A stretch of 64,000 nt of DNA from DATMRS01 sp035566015. GTDB taxonomy: Bacteria > Pseudomonadota > Alphaproteobacteria > Sphingomonadales > Sphingomonadaceae. A program made the position numbers and the translations under genes. Of this stretch, positions 7,988-17,661 are shown piece after piece. Positions within the stretch are counted from its first letter, which is position 1. Every line of letters starts with the position of its first letter. Under the pieces are notes generated by a model, which saw only the letters and a list, made by a program, of their open reading frames with translations, was not told the DNA's origin and searched no databases. The DNA is taken from positions 194,145-258,144 of the forward strand of contig DATMRS010000006.1 in the NCBI GenBank assembly GCA_035566015.1, in the 5' to 3' direction.

Positions 7988-10789
7988 CTATTCGACCGCC
8001 TTGGCGACAAGGCTTTCCAGTCGCTGCAAGGCGTCGGCCTGCTTCAGATGGACGCGCAGCACGCGGCGGCCCCGCGATGCGAGGACATCAAGATCGCCGC
8101 GTGCCTGTGCAATCTGCACGGTGCCGAAACTCGCCTTGTGGCCGGGTATGGCGAGATCGGGATCGGGGGTGCGGGTGATTTCCAGAAACACGCCGCTATT
8201 GGGGCCGCCCTTATACGCCTGCCCCGTCGAGTGGAGGAAGCGCGGCCCGAAACCCGCCACCGTCGCCACCTTCCGCGCATCGCGCACCGCGACGCGCATC
8301 CGCGCTAGCGCGGCCTCGTCCAATTCGTCACGTTCGATATAAGCGAGAAAGCCGGCATAATCCCCCGCTTCCACCCGCGCGAAATGTGCGCGGAGCAGCG
8401 CCTGCGGATCGTCGCCGCCCGGCCCTGCCCCTTCGGGCGCGTAGAAAGCGATTGTGTCGTCCTCGAACAGCGGCGTCTCGTCGCCCAAAGTGCCGGACTT
8501 CTCATAGGCATCGACCAGCTTGCGCGTGCGGACCTTCGCCTCCTCGACATCGGGCTGATCGAACGGATTGATGCCGATCACCGCGCCAGCGATCGCGGTG
8601 GCTATCTCCCAGCGGAAGAATTCCTGGCCGATCAGTTCGGCCGAAGCGAGCGCGATACGGACGATGGGCTGGCCCGCTTTCTCGATCGCCTGCACCTTGC
8701 TTTCCAGCGCCTCGTCCTGATCGCCGGCGAGGTGGAAATGCACGAACAGGCGGTCTTCGCCATAAACTTCGGGCACGCCCAGCGGCTCCAGATCGACGGG
8801 CACGATTCCCTTACCCTGCTTGCCGGTCGATTCGGCGAGCAACTGTTCGAGCCAGGAGCCGAACGGCGTCAGGTTGCGGCTGGTGACGATCGTCAGCTTG
8901 TCGCGTCCCATCTTCGCCGCTTCGCCGATGATCGCGCCGAGGCGGATGCCCGGATTGGCAGCCGGCGGCGCATCGGGTCCGCAAGAAAACAGCATCGGCC
9001 GGATCGAGGCGAACAGCCCTTCGACATCCAGCCCGGTCGCCGCCGCCGGCACCATGCCGAACACCGACAGCACCGAATAGCGGCCGCCAATCGCCGGATC
9101 GCCGGCAAAGACATGCGCGAAGCCGTCGCGCTTCGCGATCTTTTCAAGATCGGAGCCCGGATCGGTGACGGCGAGGAAGCGATCTCCCTCCTGCTTCTCG
9201 CGATCGAAGAAGAAGGTACGGAGTAATTCCGGCTCCATCGTCGTGCCAGATTTGCTGGAGACGATGAAGATCGCATTGCCCGGATCGATCGCACCGGCGA
9301 CGCGGCCGATCTGACCAGGATCGGTGGTGTCGAGCACATGGAGGCGCGGATGCTCGCGGCCATGGCCCAGGATGCGCGCGATCACCTCGGGGCCGAGGCT
9401 CGATCCGCCCATGCCGAGGAGCACGGCGTCGCGCCGCCCCTTCGTCTCGTCGGCCAATTGGCGGAGCGCGGCGAGATCGACCTGCTCGCCCTTGCCCGCC
9501 GCCAGCCAGCCGAGCCATTTATTCTCGTCCTTCCCCGTCCACAGCGTCGCATCGCCCGCCCAAAGGCGGCGTCCCCATGCCTCGGCACGCGCGGTTTCCA
9601 GCCTCTTGTCCACCGCCTCCTGCAGATCGGCGGGCAGGCTGGCGAGGAGGCCGTTGAGCCGTCCGTTCAGGAAAGCCGTGCGCTTCTTGGCGACCTCGCC
9701 CAGCAGGGCATCGGCGGAATCGGCGAACAGGCGCACGCCCTCCGCCACCAGCCCCGTCGTGACCTTGTCGAGGTCGAGCCCCAGCCGCTCCGCCTCGGCG
9801 AGGACATGGCGCGCATCGTCCATGTTCGCGGTAAGCGTCTCGCCCACTTTCCCATGATCGCGAAAGGCGTCCATCGTCTTGGGCGGCATCGTGTTGACGG
9901 TGTCGGGGCCGATCAACGTCTCGACATAAAGCACGTCCGAATAGGCCGCGTCCTTGGTGCCGGTGGAGGCCCAGAGCAGCCGTTGAGGCATCGCCCCCTT
10001 GCCCGCCAGCGCGCGCCAGCGATCGCCCGCGATCATCTCCTGATACCAGGCATAGGCCAGTTTGGCGTTGGCGATCGCCACTTTGCCGCGCAGCGTCTTC
10101 AGCGCGGCGCTCTCAGGATCACCCGTCTCCACGCGCGTGTCGATCGCCTTGTCGATCTTCGTGTCGATCCGGCTGACGAAGAAGCTCGCGACGCTGGCGA
10201 GCCGGTCGATCGGCTCGCCCTTCGCCACGCGCGCTTCCAGCGCGGCGAGGAATGCCTCGGCCACAGCATGATAGGCGGGTTGCGAGAAAAGCAGGGTGAC
10301 GTTGATGTTCAGCCCGTCCTCGACGAGTTGCCGGATCGCGGGCACCCCCGCCTCGGTGCCGGGCACCTTGATCATCAGGTTCGGCCGGTCGACCGCCTTC
10401 CACAGCCGCCGCGCCTCGGCGATCGTCTCTTCCGTCCCGTTGGCGAGATAGGGCGAGACTTCCAGGCTGACATAGCCGTCCTTGCCGTCCAGCCGATCGT
10501 AAACGGGCCTGAGATCGTCCGCCGCCGCCTGGATGTCGGCGATGGCGAGGCTCTCATAGGTGTCGGTAATGCTCGCATCCGCGCGGCCGAGGAAATGGGC
10601 CAGCCCTTCGTCATAGGCGTCGCCATGCCCGATCGCCTTTTCGAAGATCGACGGGTTGGAGGTCACGCCCGTCAGTCCGTCCCCGGCGACGAGCTTCTTC
10701 AACCCGCCCTCCTTCAGGAAGGTGCGGTCGACGAAATCGAGCCAGATCGCCTGGCCGGCGGCGGCAAGCTGTTGCAACGGGTTGGTCAT
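7988..10789 (-). CDS. Bifunctional transaldolase/glucose-6-phosphate isomerase
   Basis: A 933-residue fusion. The first 360 or so residues are a class I transaldolase with the Schiff-base lysine in NLMIKVPGTEAG near residue 135 and LLWASTGTKD near 275. From about residue 385 it is a phosphoglucose isomerase: GMGGSSLGPEVIARILG, SSKSGTTMEPELLRTFFFDRE, and INPFDQPDVEEAK near residue 745. It therefore links sedoheptulose/erythrose phosphate exchange to glucose 6-phosphate/fructose 6-phosphate interconversion. The same fusion is known in some acetic acid bacteria and other alphaproteobacteria. Its start overlaps the tkt stop by four bases, so it is within the pentose-phosphate operon. Confidence 0.95.
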   Translation of the reverse strand: MTNPLQQLAAAGQAIWLDFVDRTFLKEGGLKKLVAGDGLTGVTSNPSIFEKAIGHGDAYDEGLAHFLGRADASITDTYESLAIADIQAAADDLRPVYDRLDGKDGYVSLEVSPYLANGTEETIAEARRLWKAVDRPNLMIKVPGTEAGVPAIRQLVEDGLNINVTLLFSQPAYHAVAEAFLAALEARVAKGEPIDRLASVASFFVSRIDTKIDKAIDTRVETGDPESAALKTLRGKVAIANAKLAYAWYQEMIAGDRWRALAGKGAMPQRLLWASTGTKDAAYSDVLYVETLIGPDTVNTMPPKTMDAFRDHGKVGETLTANMDDARHVLAEAERLGLDLDKVTTGLVAEGVRLFADSADALLGEVAKKRTAFLNGRLNGLLASLPADLQEAVDKRLETARAEAWGRRLWAGDATLWTGKDENKWLGWLAAGKGEQVDLAALRQLADETKGRRDAVLLGMGGSSLGPEVIARILGHGREHPRLHVLDTTDPGQIGRVAGAIDPGNAIFIVSSKSGTTMEPELLRTFFFDREKQEGDRFLAVTDPGSDLEKIAKRDGFAHVFAGDPAIGGRYSVLSVFGMVPAAATGLDVEGLFASIRPMLFSCGPDAPPAANPGIRLGAIIGEAAKMGRDKLTIVTSRNLTPFGSWLEQLLAESTGKQGKGIVPVDLEPLGVPEVYGEDRLFVHFHLAGDQDEALESKVQAIEKAGQPIVRIALASAELIGQEFFRWEIATAIAGAVIGINPFDQPDVEEAKVRTRKLVDAYEKSGTLGDETPLFEDDTIAFYAPEGAGPGGDDPQALLRAHFARVEAGDYAGFLAYIERDELDEAALARMRVAVRDARKVATVAGFGPRFLHSTGQAYKGGPNSGVFLEITRTPDPDLAIPGHKASFGTVQIAQARGDLDVLASRGRRVLRVHLKQADALQRLESLVAKAVE

Positions 10790-12864
10790 TGGGCATTCTT
10801 CCGGATGAGTTCACGCGCGGTGTGGACGATATTGTCGACGGTGAAGCCGAACTTCTGTTGGAGCTTGGCGAGCGGCGCGGAGGCGCCGAAGGTCGACATG
10901 GTGATGGTGGCGCCATCGGGGCCGACATAGCGGTCCCACCCCACCTCGCCCGCCTGCTCCACCGCCAGGCGGCTACGGATCGAGGGCGGGAAGATCGTGT
11001 CGCGATAGGTGCGGTCCTGCGTCTCGAAGAGATACCAGCTCGGCATCGATACGACGCGCGATCGGACGCCGTCCGCCTTCAATCGCTCATGCGCCTCGGC
11101 GACGAGCGAGACTTCGCTGCCCGTACCGATCAGGATGATCTCCGGCACGCCGTCCGAATCGGCAAGGATATAGGCCCCTTTCGCCAGTCCATCGGCCGGG
11201 GCGTAGCGGCTGCGATCGAGCGTCGGCAGCGCCTGACGCGACAGGATAAGCGCGGAGGGCCGGCGGCTGTGGCGGAGTGCCACCTGCCAGGCGACAGCCG
11301 CCTCATTGGCGTCGGCGGGACGGATCGTGTCGAGCCCCGGCGTCGCGCGCAGCATCGCGAGATGCTCGATCGGCTGATGCGTCGGCCCATCCTCGCCCAC
11401 CCCGATCGAATCATGGGTGAAGATGAAGATCACGGGCAGCTCCATGATCGCCGCGAGGCGGATCGGCGGGCGCATATAATCGGCGAAGACGAGGAAGGTC
11501 GCGGTGAACGGGCGCAGATAGGAAAGCGCCATGCCGTTCGCGATTGCCCCCATCGCATGCTCGCGTATGCCGAAATGCATGTTGCGGCCGCCATGGTTCG
11601 CCGCTTCCAGCGAGCTTGCATCCTTGAGGTTGGTCTTGGTGGAGGGCGAAAGATCGCCCGCGCCGCCGATCAGCATCGGCAGGTGCGGCGCGATCGCGTT
11701 CAGCACCTTGCCCGCCGAATCGCGCGTGGCGAGCCCTTTCGGATCGGCGTCGAAATGCGGAATGTCCGCATTCCACCCGTCGGGCAGATCGCCGCCGCGC
11801 AGCCGCTCGAACTCCTCGGCGAGATCGCCGTGCGCCTGACGAAAGCGGGCGAACATCTGCTCCCACGCATCGCGCAGCGGCTTGCCGCGTTTGGCCACGG
11901 CGTCGTGGAACCGCTCCGCAACGCCATCGGGAACGAGAAATTGCGCGTCTTCGGGCCAGCCATAAGCGCGTTTCGTCTCGGCAACGACATCAGCGCCCAG
12001 CGGCTCGCCATGCGCCTTGGCGGTGCCCGCCTTCGAACTGCCCCAGCCGATCACCGAACGAACGATGATCAGCGTCGGCCGGTCCCCAGTCCCCCGGAAC
12101 GTCTCGAACGCGCGCGAAAGCGCCTCCGTGTCATTCGCGTCGTCGACATGGATGACGTTCCAGTGATAACCCTCGAACCGCTTGCCGACGTCCTCGCTGA
12201 ACGCCAGATCAGTCGATCCTTCGATCGTGATCGAATTGCTGTCATAGACCCAGCAGAGGTTCGACAGCTTGAGGTGCCCCGCCAGCGACGCCGCCTCGCT
12301 GGAGACGCCCTCCATCATGTCGCCGTCGCTGCAAAAGGCGTAGACGTCATAGTCGAACAGGGTCGCGCCGTCGCGATTGTAGCGGCTCGCCAGCTCGCAG
12401 GCGGCGATCGCCATGCCCACCGAATTGCCGCAGCCCTGCCCCAGCGGCCCGGTGGTCGTCTCCACGCCGGTCGTGATGCGATATTCGGGATGGCCCGGCG
12501 TTTTCGATCCGAGCTGGCGGAACTGGCGGATATCGTCGAGGCTGACGGCGGGTTTGCCGGTCGGCCGCCCGTCCGGGTCCACCTCGCGCACGCCCGCCAA
12601 ATGCAGCACCGCATAGAGCAGCATCGAGGCATGCCCGCAGGACAGCACGAAACGGTCGCGGTTCGGCCAGTCGGGCGCGTCGGGATCGTAGCGCAGGAAG
12701 CGCGTCCACAGCGTCCAGGCGACTGGGGCAAGCGCCATCGGCGTGCCGGGGTGGCCCGAATTGGCCTTCTGCACCGCGTCCATCGCCAGCGTGCGGATCG
12801 TGTCGATCGTCAGCCGCTCAGGCGAACCGTCCTCGCGAAATGGGTCAGCGGATGTATCTGTCAT
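10786..12864 (-). CDS. tkt: Transketolase
   Basis: A 692-residue thiamine-diphosphate enzyme that moves two-carbon units between sugar phosphates. Seen in order: the N-terminal substrate His region KANSGHPGTPMALAPVAW, the diphosphate-binding CSDGDMMEGVSSEAASLAGH, the pyrimidine domain with HFGIREHAMGAIANGMAL, and THDSIGVGEDGPTHQPIEHLA. The C-terminal domain follows. The ATG at 12864 is chosen because it overlaps the rpiA stop (ATGA) and is followed by the normal transketolase start; the frame extends further upstream only inside rpiA. It is the second gene of the operon. Confidence 0.96.
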   Translation of the reverse strand: MTDTSADPFREDGSPERLTIDTIRTLAMDAVQKANSGHPGTPMALAPVAWTLWTRFLRYDPDAPDWPNRDRFVLSCGHASMLLYAVLHLAGVREVDPDGRPTGKPAVSLDDIRQFRQLGSKTPGHPEYRITTGVETTTGPLGQGCGNSVGMAIAACELASRYNRDGATLFDYDVYAFCSDGDMMEGVSSEAASLAGHLKLSNLCWVYDSNSITIEGSTDLAFSEDVGKRFEGYHWNVIHVDDANDTEALSRAFETFRGTGDRPTLIIVRSVIGWGSSKAGTAKAHGEPLGADVVAETKRAYGWPEDAQFLVPDGVAERFHDAVAKRGKPLRDAWEQMFARFRQAHGDLAEEFERLRGGDLPDGWNADIPHFDADPKGLATRDSAGKVLNAIAPHLPMLIGGAGDLSPSTKTNLKDASSLEAANHGGRNMHFGIREHAMGAIANGMALSYLRPFTATFLVFADYMRPPIRLAAIMELPVIFIFTHDSIGVGEDGPTHQPIEHLAMLRATPGLDTIRPADANEAAVAWQVALRHSRRPSALILSRQALPTLDRSRYAPADGLAKGAYILADSDGVPEIILIGTGSEVSLVAEAHERLKADGVRSRVVSMPSWYLFETQDRTYRDTIFPPSIRSRLAVEQAGEVGWDRYVGPDGATITMSTFGASAPLAKLQQKFGFTVDNIVHTARELIRKNAQ

Positions 12865-13592
12865 GAAATCGTCCTTCGCCGGAGCGTCATATCTGAGGTC
12901 GCCCGTTCGCGCCGGACGACTCCGCTCGCATCGCCGAGATAGAGCGCGTCGATCTCGTCGACGAACAGGCCGTGGCCGAGCAGGCCGGGAATGGCGGACA
13001 GGGCGGCGGCGAGCGCGCCGCTGTCCGCAATCGTTCCGAAGGCGCAATCGAGAATGAGATTCTCCTGATCGGTCCGCCAGGGCAGGCCCGCATCGTCGCG
13101 CCGCAATTCGGGGCGGCCGCCGAGCGCCGTGACCGTGCGCGCCACGAAGCTTCGGGCGAAGGGCAGCACCTCCACCGGCACCCGCGCCGCCCCCAGCCGC
13201 TCCACCGCCTTGCTCGCATCGGCGATCGCGACCATCCGCGCCGCGGCGGTGGCGACGATCTTCTCGCGCAGCATTGCGCCGCCGGCGCCCTTGATAGCGC
13301 GGAAAGCGGGATCGATCTCGTCGACCCCGTCGATCGCCAGATCGATCGCGGCGAGGTCGTCGAACGCCAGGAGAGGAATGCCCAGCTCCTCGGCCGCCGC
13401 GGCGGTGCGCAGCGAGGTCGCCGTCGCGCGGACATGGAGCCCGCGCGCCACCCGCGCGCCGAGCGCCGCGATGGCGAAGGCGACCGTGCTACCCGTACCG
13501 AGGCCGACCAGCATGCCGTCCTCCACCTCTTCAACCGCCGCCCGCGCGGCCGCTCGTTTGCTTTCCGCAACGATGATGGAAGCCTGCCTCAC
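12861..13592 (-). CDS. rpiA: Ribose-5-phosphate isomerase A
   Basis: A 243-residue RpiA that interconverts ribulose 5-phosphate and ribose 5-phosphate. Motifs seen: VGLGTGSTVAFAIAALG at residue 29 onward (phosphate loop), IDGVDEIDPAF and KGAGGAMLREKIVA, the latter two holding the catalytic Asp and Lys. It is the first gene of the minus-strand operon and shares the 90-base intergenic space with the divergent phosphomannomutase gene, which must contain both promoters. The C-terminal tail RRERATSDMTLRRRTIS overlaps the tkt start and looks non-conserved. Confidence 0.94.
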   Translation of the reverse strand: MRQASIIVAESKRAAARAAVEEVEDGMLVGLGTGSTVAFAIAALGARVARGLHVRATATSLRTAAAAEELGIPLLAFDDLAAIDLAIDGVDEIDPAFRAIKGAGGAMLREKIVATAAARMVAIADASKAVERLGAARVPVEVLPFARSFVARTVTALGGRPELRRDDAGLPWRTDQENLILDCAFGTIADSGALAAALSAIPGLLGHGLFVDEIDALYLGDASGVVRRERATSDMTLRRRTIS

Positions 13593-13682
13593 GGCCCGTC
13601 AACGTCCAATCGCCGGAAAGGGTGCATGACAAGATGGACCCCTTTTCCCGGCTGCATCGTTCAGCCGAAAAAGGAGCCGCAC

Positions 13683-14432
13683 ATGAAACGATTGATCGCG
13701 TTCGACCTCGACGGAACGCTGGCCGAGAGCAAGCAGGCGATCGATACCGAGATGGGAAAACTGCTCGCGGGGCTCAGCCGGGTCGTTTCGGTCTCGATCA
13801 TATCGGGCGGGGACTGGCCGCAGTTCGACAAGCAGGTCGTCGCCCGGTTGCCTGCCGACACCGATTTGACGCGTCTCTATCTCCAGCCCACCACCGGCAC
13901 GAAACTCTATCGGTTCGAGAGCGGCGCGTGGAAGTGCCTCTACGCCGAGAATTTCAGTGAGGAGGAGCGCAAGCGCATCACCGACGCGCTCGACAAGGCG
14001 GTCGCCGACGAAGGACTGGCCGGCGGTAAAAGCTGGGGCGAAAAGATCGAGGATCGCGGCAGCCAGATCACCTTCTCAGGACTCGGCCAACAGGCCCCAC
14101 TCGACGCCAAGCAGGCGTGGGACCCCGACCGCGCCAAGCGCGAGCGGCTGCAAGCCGCGCTCGTGCCGGTGCTCCCCGGCTTTTCGGTGAAGATCGGCGG
14201 ATCGACCTCGATCGACATCACCCGCGAGGGCACCGACAAGGCCTATGGCATGCGCCGCCTGTGCAAGGCGGCCTCGCTCTCCCCGCACGATATCCTGTTC
14301 CTGGGCGACGCCATCTATCCCGGCGGCAACGACTATCCGGTGCACGCCGCCGGAATCGACACGATCGCGGTGCGCGACATTCACGAAAGCAAGCGGGTGA
14401 TAGAGGCAATCATCGCCTGCCTTGCCCCCTGA
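13683..14432 (+). CDS. Phosphomannomutase, HAD-IIB (eukaryotic PMM-like)
   Basis: A 249-residue HAD enzyme whose motifs match the phosphomannomutase family known best from eukaryotes: FDLDGTLAESK at the N-terminus, IISGGDWPQFDKQV near residue 40, SIDITREGTDKAYGM near 178 and GDAIYPGGNDYPVHAAGID near 200. Known members convert mannose 6-phosphate to mannose 1-phosphate via a phospho-Asp. The ATG at 13683 has AAGGAG eight to thirteen bases upstream. It is divergent from rpiA and its stop is four bases from that of dnaE2. A role in GDP-mannose or exopolysaccharide supply is inference. Confidence 0.85.
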   Translation: MKRLIAFDLDGTLAESKQAIDTEMGKLLAGLSRVVSVSIISGGDWPQFDKQVVARLPADTDLTRLYLQPTTGTKLYRFESGAWKCLYAENFSEEERKRITDALDKAVADEGLAGGKSWGEKIEDRGSQITFSGLGQQAPLDAKQAWDPDRAKRERLQAALVPVLPGFSVKIGGSTSIDITREGTDKAYGMRRLCKAASLSPHDILFLGDAIYPGGNDYPVHAAGIDTIAVRDIHESKRVIEAIIACLAP

Positions 14433-14436
14433 CCCT

Positions 14437-17400
14437 TCAATGAAAATCGCGCGAGGCCGGCAGGATGCGGACGTTGCGCGGATGACCCGCCAGACGGCGC
14501 GGCGGCGATATCTCTTCGCCATCGACCAGATGATCGAGCAGGCGGGTGCGATCATGGATACGCGTCGCCATCACATGGACGACGCCCTCGGGACTGCGCT
14601 GCACCTGTCCCTCGACGAGCATCAGCCGGGCCGACATCACCGGCCGCCGAAACAGTTCGAACAGGCGTGCCCACAGTACGATGTTGGTGATCCCCGTCTC
14701 GTCCTCCAGCGTGACGAAGACGGCATTGCCCTTGCCCGGCCGCTGGCGGATCAGGACGATGCCCGCCGCGCAGACCGCAGCACCGTTGCGCGCCTTTCCG
14801 ATCGCTGCGCAGCTCGACACGCCCTCGGCATCGAGGAACGGGCGCAGGAACGTCACCGGATGCGCCTTCAGCGACAGGCGCGTCATCTGATAATCGGTCG
14901 CGACATGTTCGGACAACGGCATGGTGGGTAGCGCCGTGTCCGTCTCCTCCCCCAGTTCGCGCGCACGGGCGGCGGCGAACAGCGGCAATTCGGCGTCGGG
15001 CGTGCGACGCACCTCCCACAGCGCCTGCCGCCGGTCGAGCCCGATCGATCGGAAGGCATCGGCATCGGCGAGCAGCCGCAAGGCGCGCTGCGGCAGGGCG
15101 GCGCGGCGGGCCAGCGCCTCGATCGTCGCGAACGCGCCCGCTCTGCGCGCCGCGTCCATCGAATCCGCCCATTTCCGCCGAAATCCGTCGATCTGACGCA
15201 ATCCGAGCCGCAGCGCCGGATCGCAGCCGCCATCACGCTCGATCGCATTGTCCCACGCGCTCGCATTCACATCTATCGCGCGGACATCGACGCCATGCGC
15301 GCGCGCGTCGCGCACGATCTGGGCGGGCGCGTAAAAGCCCATCGGTTGCGCATTGAGCAGCGCGCAGGCGAACACCGCCGGATGCCGGCACTTGATCCAG
15401 GCCGAGATATAGACAAGTTGGGCGAAGGAGGCCGCATGGCTTTCGGGAAAGCCGTAGCTGCCGAAGCCCTCGATCTGGCGGAAACAGCGTTCGGCAAAGT
15501 CGCGCTCATAGCCGCGCATCACCATTCCCTCGACCATCTTGACGCGAAACTCCTCGATATTGCCGAGGTGGCGGAAGGTCGCCATCGCGCGGCGCAACTG
15601 GTTCGCCTCGGCGGGGGTGAATTTCGCGGCGACGATGGCGAGCTTCATCGCCTGTTCCTGAAAGAGCGGCACGCCCTCGGTCTTGCCCAGCACGCCAATC
15701 AGTTCGTCCGGCGGCCCATGCTCGGGCGCGGGGGCCGGATAGTCCACCTTCTCCCGCTTGGCACGACGGCGCAGATAGGGATGGACCATGTCGCCCTCGA
15801 TCGGCCCCGGACGGACGATCGCGACCTGAATGACAAGATCATAAAATTTTCTGGGAGCAAGGCGCGGTAACATATTGATCTGCGCCCGGCTTTCCACCTG
15901 GAACACGCCGATGCTGTCACCTTTGCACAGCATGTCATAGACGACGGACTCTTCGGCCGGGATGGTAGCGAGCGCATAATCGCCAAGGCGGTGCAGGCGC
16001 ATCAGATCGAAGGCCTTGCGGATGCAGGTGAGCATGCCGAGCGCCAGCACGTCGACCTTCATCAGGCCGAGCGCGTCGATGTCGTCCTTGTCCCATTCGA
16101 TGAAGGTGCGATCGTCCATCGCGGCGTTGCCGATCGGCACCGTCTCGTCCAGCCGTCCTTCGGTCAGCACGAAACCGCCGACATGTTGCGAAAGGTGACG
16201 CGGAAACGTCAGTAATTTCGAGGAAAGATCGATTAGTCGGCGGATCGTCGGATTGTCCGCGTCCATGCCCGCTTCCTGCGCCTTGCGGTCGTCGACGGCC
16301 GAACCCCAGCTGCCCCAGATCGTGTCGGCCAGCCGCGCCGTCACATCCTCGCTCAGCCCTAGCGCCTTACCCACGTCGCGCACCGCGCTGCGCGCACGAT
16401 AGTGGATGACGGTCGCGGCGATCCCGGCGCGGTGGCGGCCATAGCGTTCGTAAATATGCTGGATCACCTCCTCGCGCCGTTCATGCTCGAAATCGACGTC
16501 GATATCGGGCGGCTCGTTCCGCTCCTCGGAGACGAAGCGGCTGAACAGCAGATCGAACCGCATCGGATCGACCGCGGTGATGCCGAGTATGTAGCAGACA
16601 GCCGAATTGGCCGCCGACCCGCGCCCCTGATTAAGGATGGCCTTCTTCTCGGCGAAGCGGACGAGATCGTGGACCGTCAGGAAATAGCGCGCATAGTTCC
16701 GATCACGGATCAGCGTGAACTCTTCCTTCAATAATTTCAATACCTTTTTCGGCGTTCCTTCGGGATAACGCCAAGGAAGCCGGCGGCGTACCAACTCCTC
16801 CAGCCAGTCTTGTGGCGCCCAGCCGGGCGGCACCGGCTCGTGCGGATATTCGTAGGTCAATTGTTCGAGCGAGAAGGCGATGCGATCGAGCAGCCGTCGG
16901 CTTTCCGCCACCGCCTCGGGCACGTCGCGGAACAGGCGCGCCATCTCGGCCGGGGCTTTCAGATGCCGCTCGGCATTGGCCTCTAGCCGACGGCCCGCCT
17001 CGTCGATCGTGCACTTCTCGCGAATGCAGGTGAGGATATCCTGCAACGGCCGCTGTTCGGGCGCGTGGTAGAGCACGTCGTTGGTGGCGAGCAGCGGCAC
17101 GCCCTGCGTCTCGGCAAGGCGCTTGAGCCGGGCGAGACGGCGGCGATCGTCGCCCCGATAGCGCATCGTCGCAGCGAGCCAGACCGCGCCGGGCGATACT
17201 GCCGCCAGCCGTTCGAGCACAGGCGCCGCCGCTTCTTCCTCCTCGGGTGGCACCAGGATCAGCAACAGCCCTTCCTTATGCGCCAGCAGATCGTCGAGAT
17301 AGAGCGTGCAATCACCTTTTTGAGCGCGCGCCTTGCCGAGCGTCAGCAGGCGGCAGAGCCTGCCCCAACCCGTTCGATCGGCGGGATAGGCGACGATGTC

Positions 17401-17661
17401 GGGTGTATCGTCCGCGAAAACGAGGCGGGCGCCCACGGCAAGCTTGAACTCGACCTCCTCGAACAATTCCGCGCGCCGCTTCTCGCGCGCCTGCTTGAGG
17501 GCGTCATAGGCGCGCACCACGCCCGCCACGCTATTACGATCGGCAATCCCGATCCCCGCTTGTTCGAGCGCGATTGCCTGGGCGACCAGATCGGCGGGAT
17601 GCGATGCGCCGCGCAGGAAGGAGAAATTGGTCGCGGCGACCATCTCGGCAAAGCCGCTCAT
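14437..17661 (-). CDS. dnaE2: Error-prone DNA polymerase DnaE2
   Basis: A 1074-residue C-family polymerase, the usual DnaE2 length. The N-terminal PHP domain begins FAEMVAATNFSFLRGASHPADLV. The palm contains NSAVCYILGITAVDP and the catalytic PPDIDVDFEHERREEVIQHIYE. Then come the fingers, a helix-hairpin-helix region and a C-terminal OB fold (GAAVCAAGIVLIRQRPGKGNAVFVTLED). In the ImuA-ImuB-DnaE2 mutasome it does translesion synthesis after DNA damage. Its start overlaps imuB by four bases, so it belongs to the damage-induced operon imuA-imuB-dnaE2. It lacks the C-terminal clamp-binding features typical of replicative DnaE. Confidence 0.95.
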   Translation of the reverse strand: MSGFAEMVAATNFSFLRGASHPADLVAQAIALEQAGIGIADRNSVAGVVRAYDALKQAREKRRAELFEEVEFKLAVGARLVFADDTPDIVAYPADRTGWGRLCRLLTLGKARAQKGDCTLYLDDLLAHKEGLLLILVPPEEEEAAAPVLERLAAVSPGAVWLAATMRYRGDDRRRLARLKRLAETQGVPLLATNDVLYHAPEQRPLQDILTCIREKCTIDEAGRRLEANAERHLKAPAEMARLFRDVPEAVAESRRLLDRIAFSLEQLTYEYPHEPVPPGWAPQDWLEELVRRRLPWRYPEGTPKKVLKLLKEEFTLIRDRNYARYFLTVHDLVRFAEKKAILNQGRGSAANSAVCYILGITAVDPMRFDLLFSRFVSEERNEPPDIDVDFEHERREEVIQHIYERYGRHRAGIAATVIHYRARSAVRDVGKALGLSEDVTARLADTIWGSWGSAVDDRKAQEAGMDADNPTIRRLIDLSSKLLTFPRHLSQHVGGFVLTEGRLDETVPIGNAAMDDRTFIEWDKDDIDALGLMKVDVLALGMLTCIRKAFDLMRLHRLGDYALATIPAEESVVYDMLCKGDSIGVFQVESRAQINMLPRLAPRKFYDLVIQVAIVRPGPIEGDMVHPYLRRRAKREKVDYPAPAPEHGPPDELIGVLGKTEGVPLFQEQAMKLAIVAAKFTPAEANQLRRAMATFRHLGNIEEFRVKMVEGMVMRGYERDFAERCFRQIEGFGSYGFPESHAASFAQLVYISAWIKCRHPAVFACALLNAQPMGFYAPAQIVRDARAHGVDVRAIDVNASAWDNAIERDGGCDPALRLGLRQIDGFRRKWADSMDAARRAGAFATIEALARRAALPQRALRLLADADAFRSIGLDRRQALWEVRRTPDAELPLFAAARARELGEETDTALPTMPLSEHVATDYQMTRLSLKAHPVTFLRPFLDAEGVSSCAAIGKARNGAAVCAAGIVLIRQRPGKGNAVFVTLEDETGITNIVLWARLFELFRRPVMSARLMLVEGQVQRSPEGVVHVMATRIHDRTRLLDHLVDGEEISPPRRLAGHPRNVRILPASRDFH

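Noticed and set aside
9338..12942. Long plus-strand frames opposite tal/pgi and tkt
   Set aside because: They mirror strongly conserved enzymes on the minus strand and show no protein family features.
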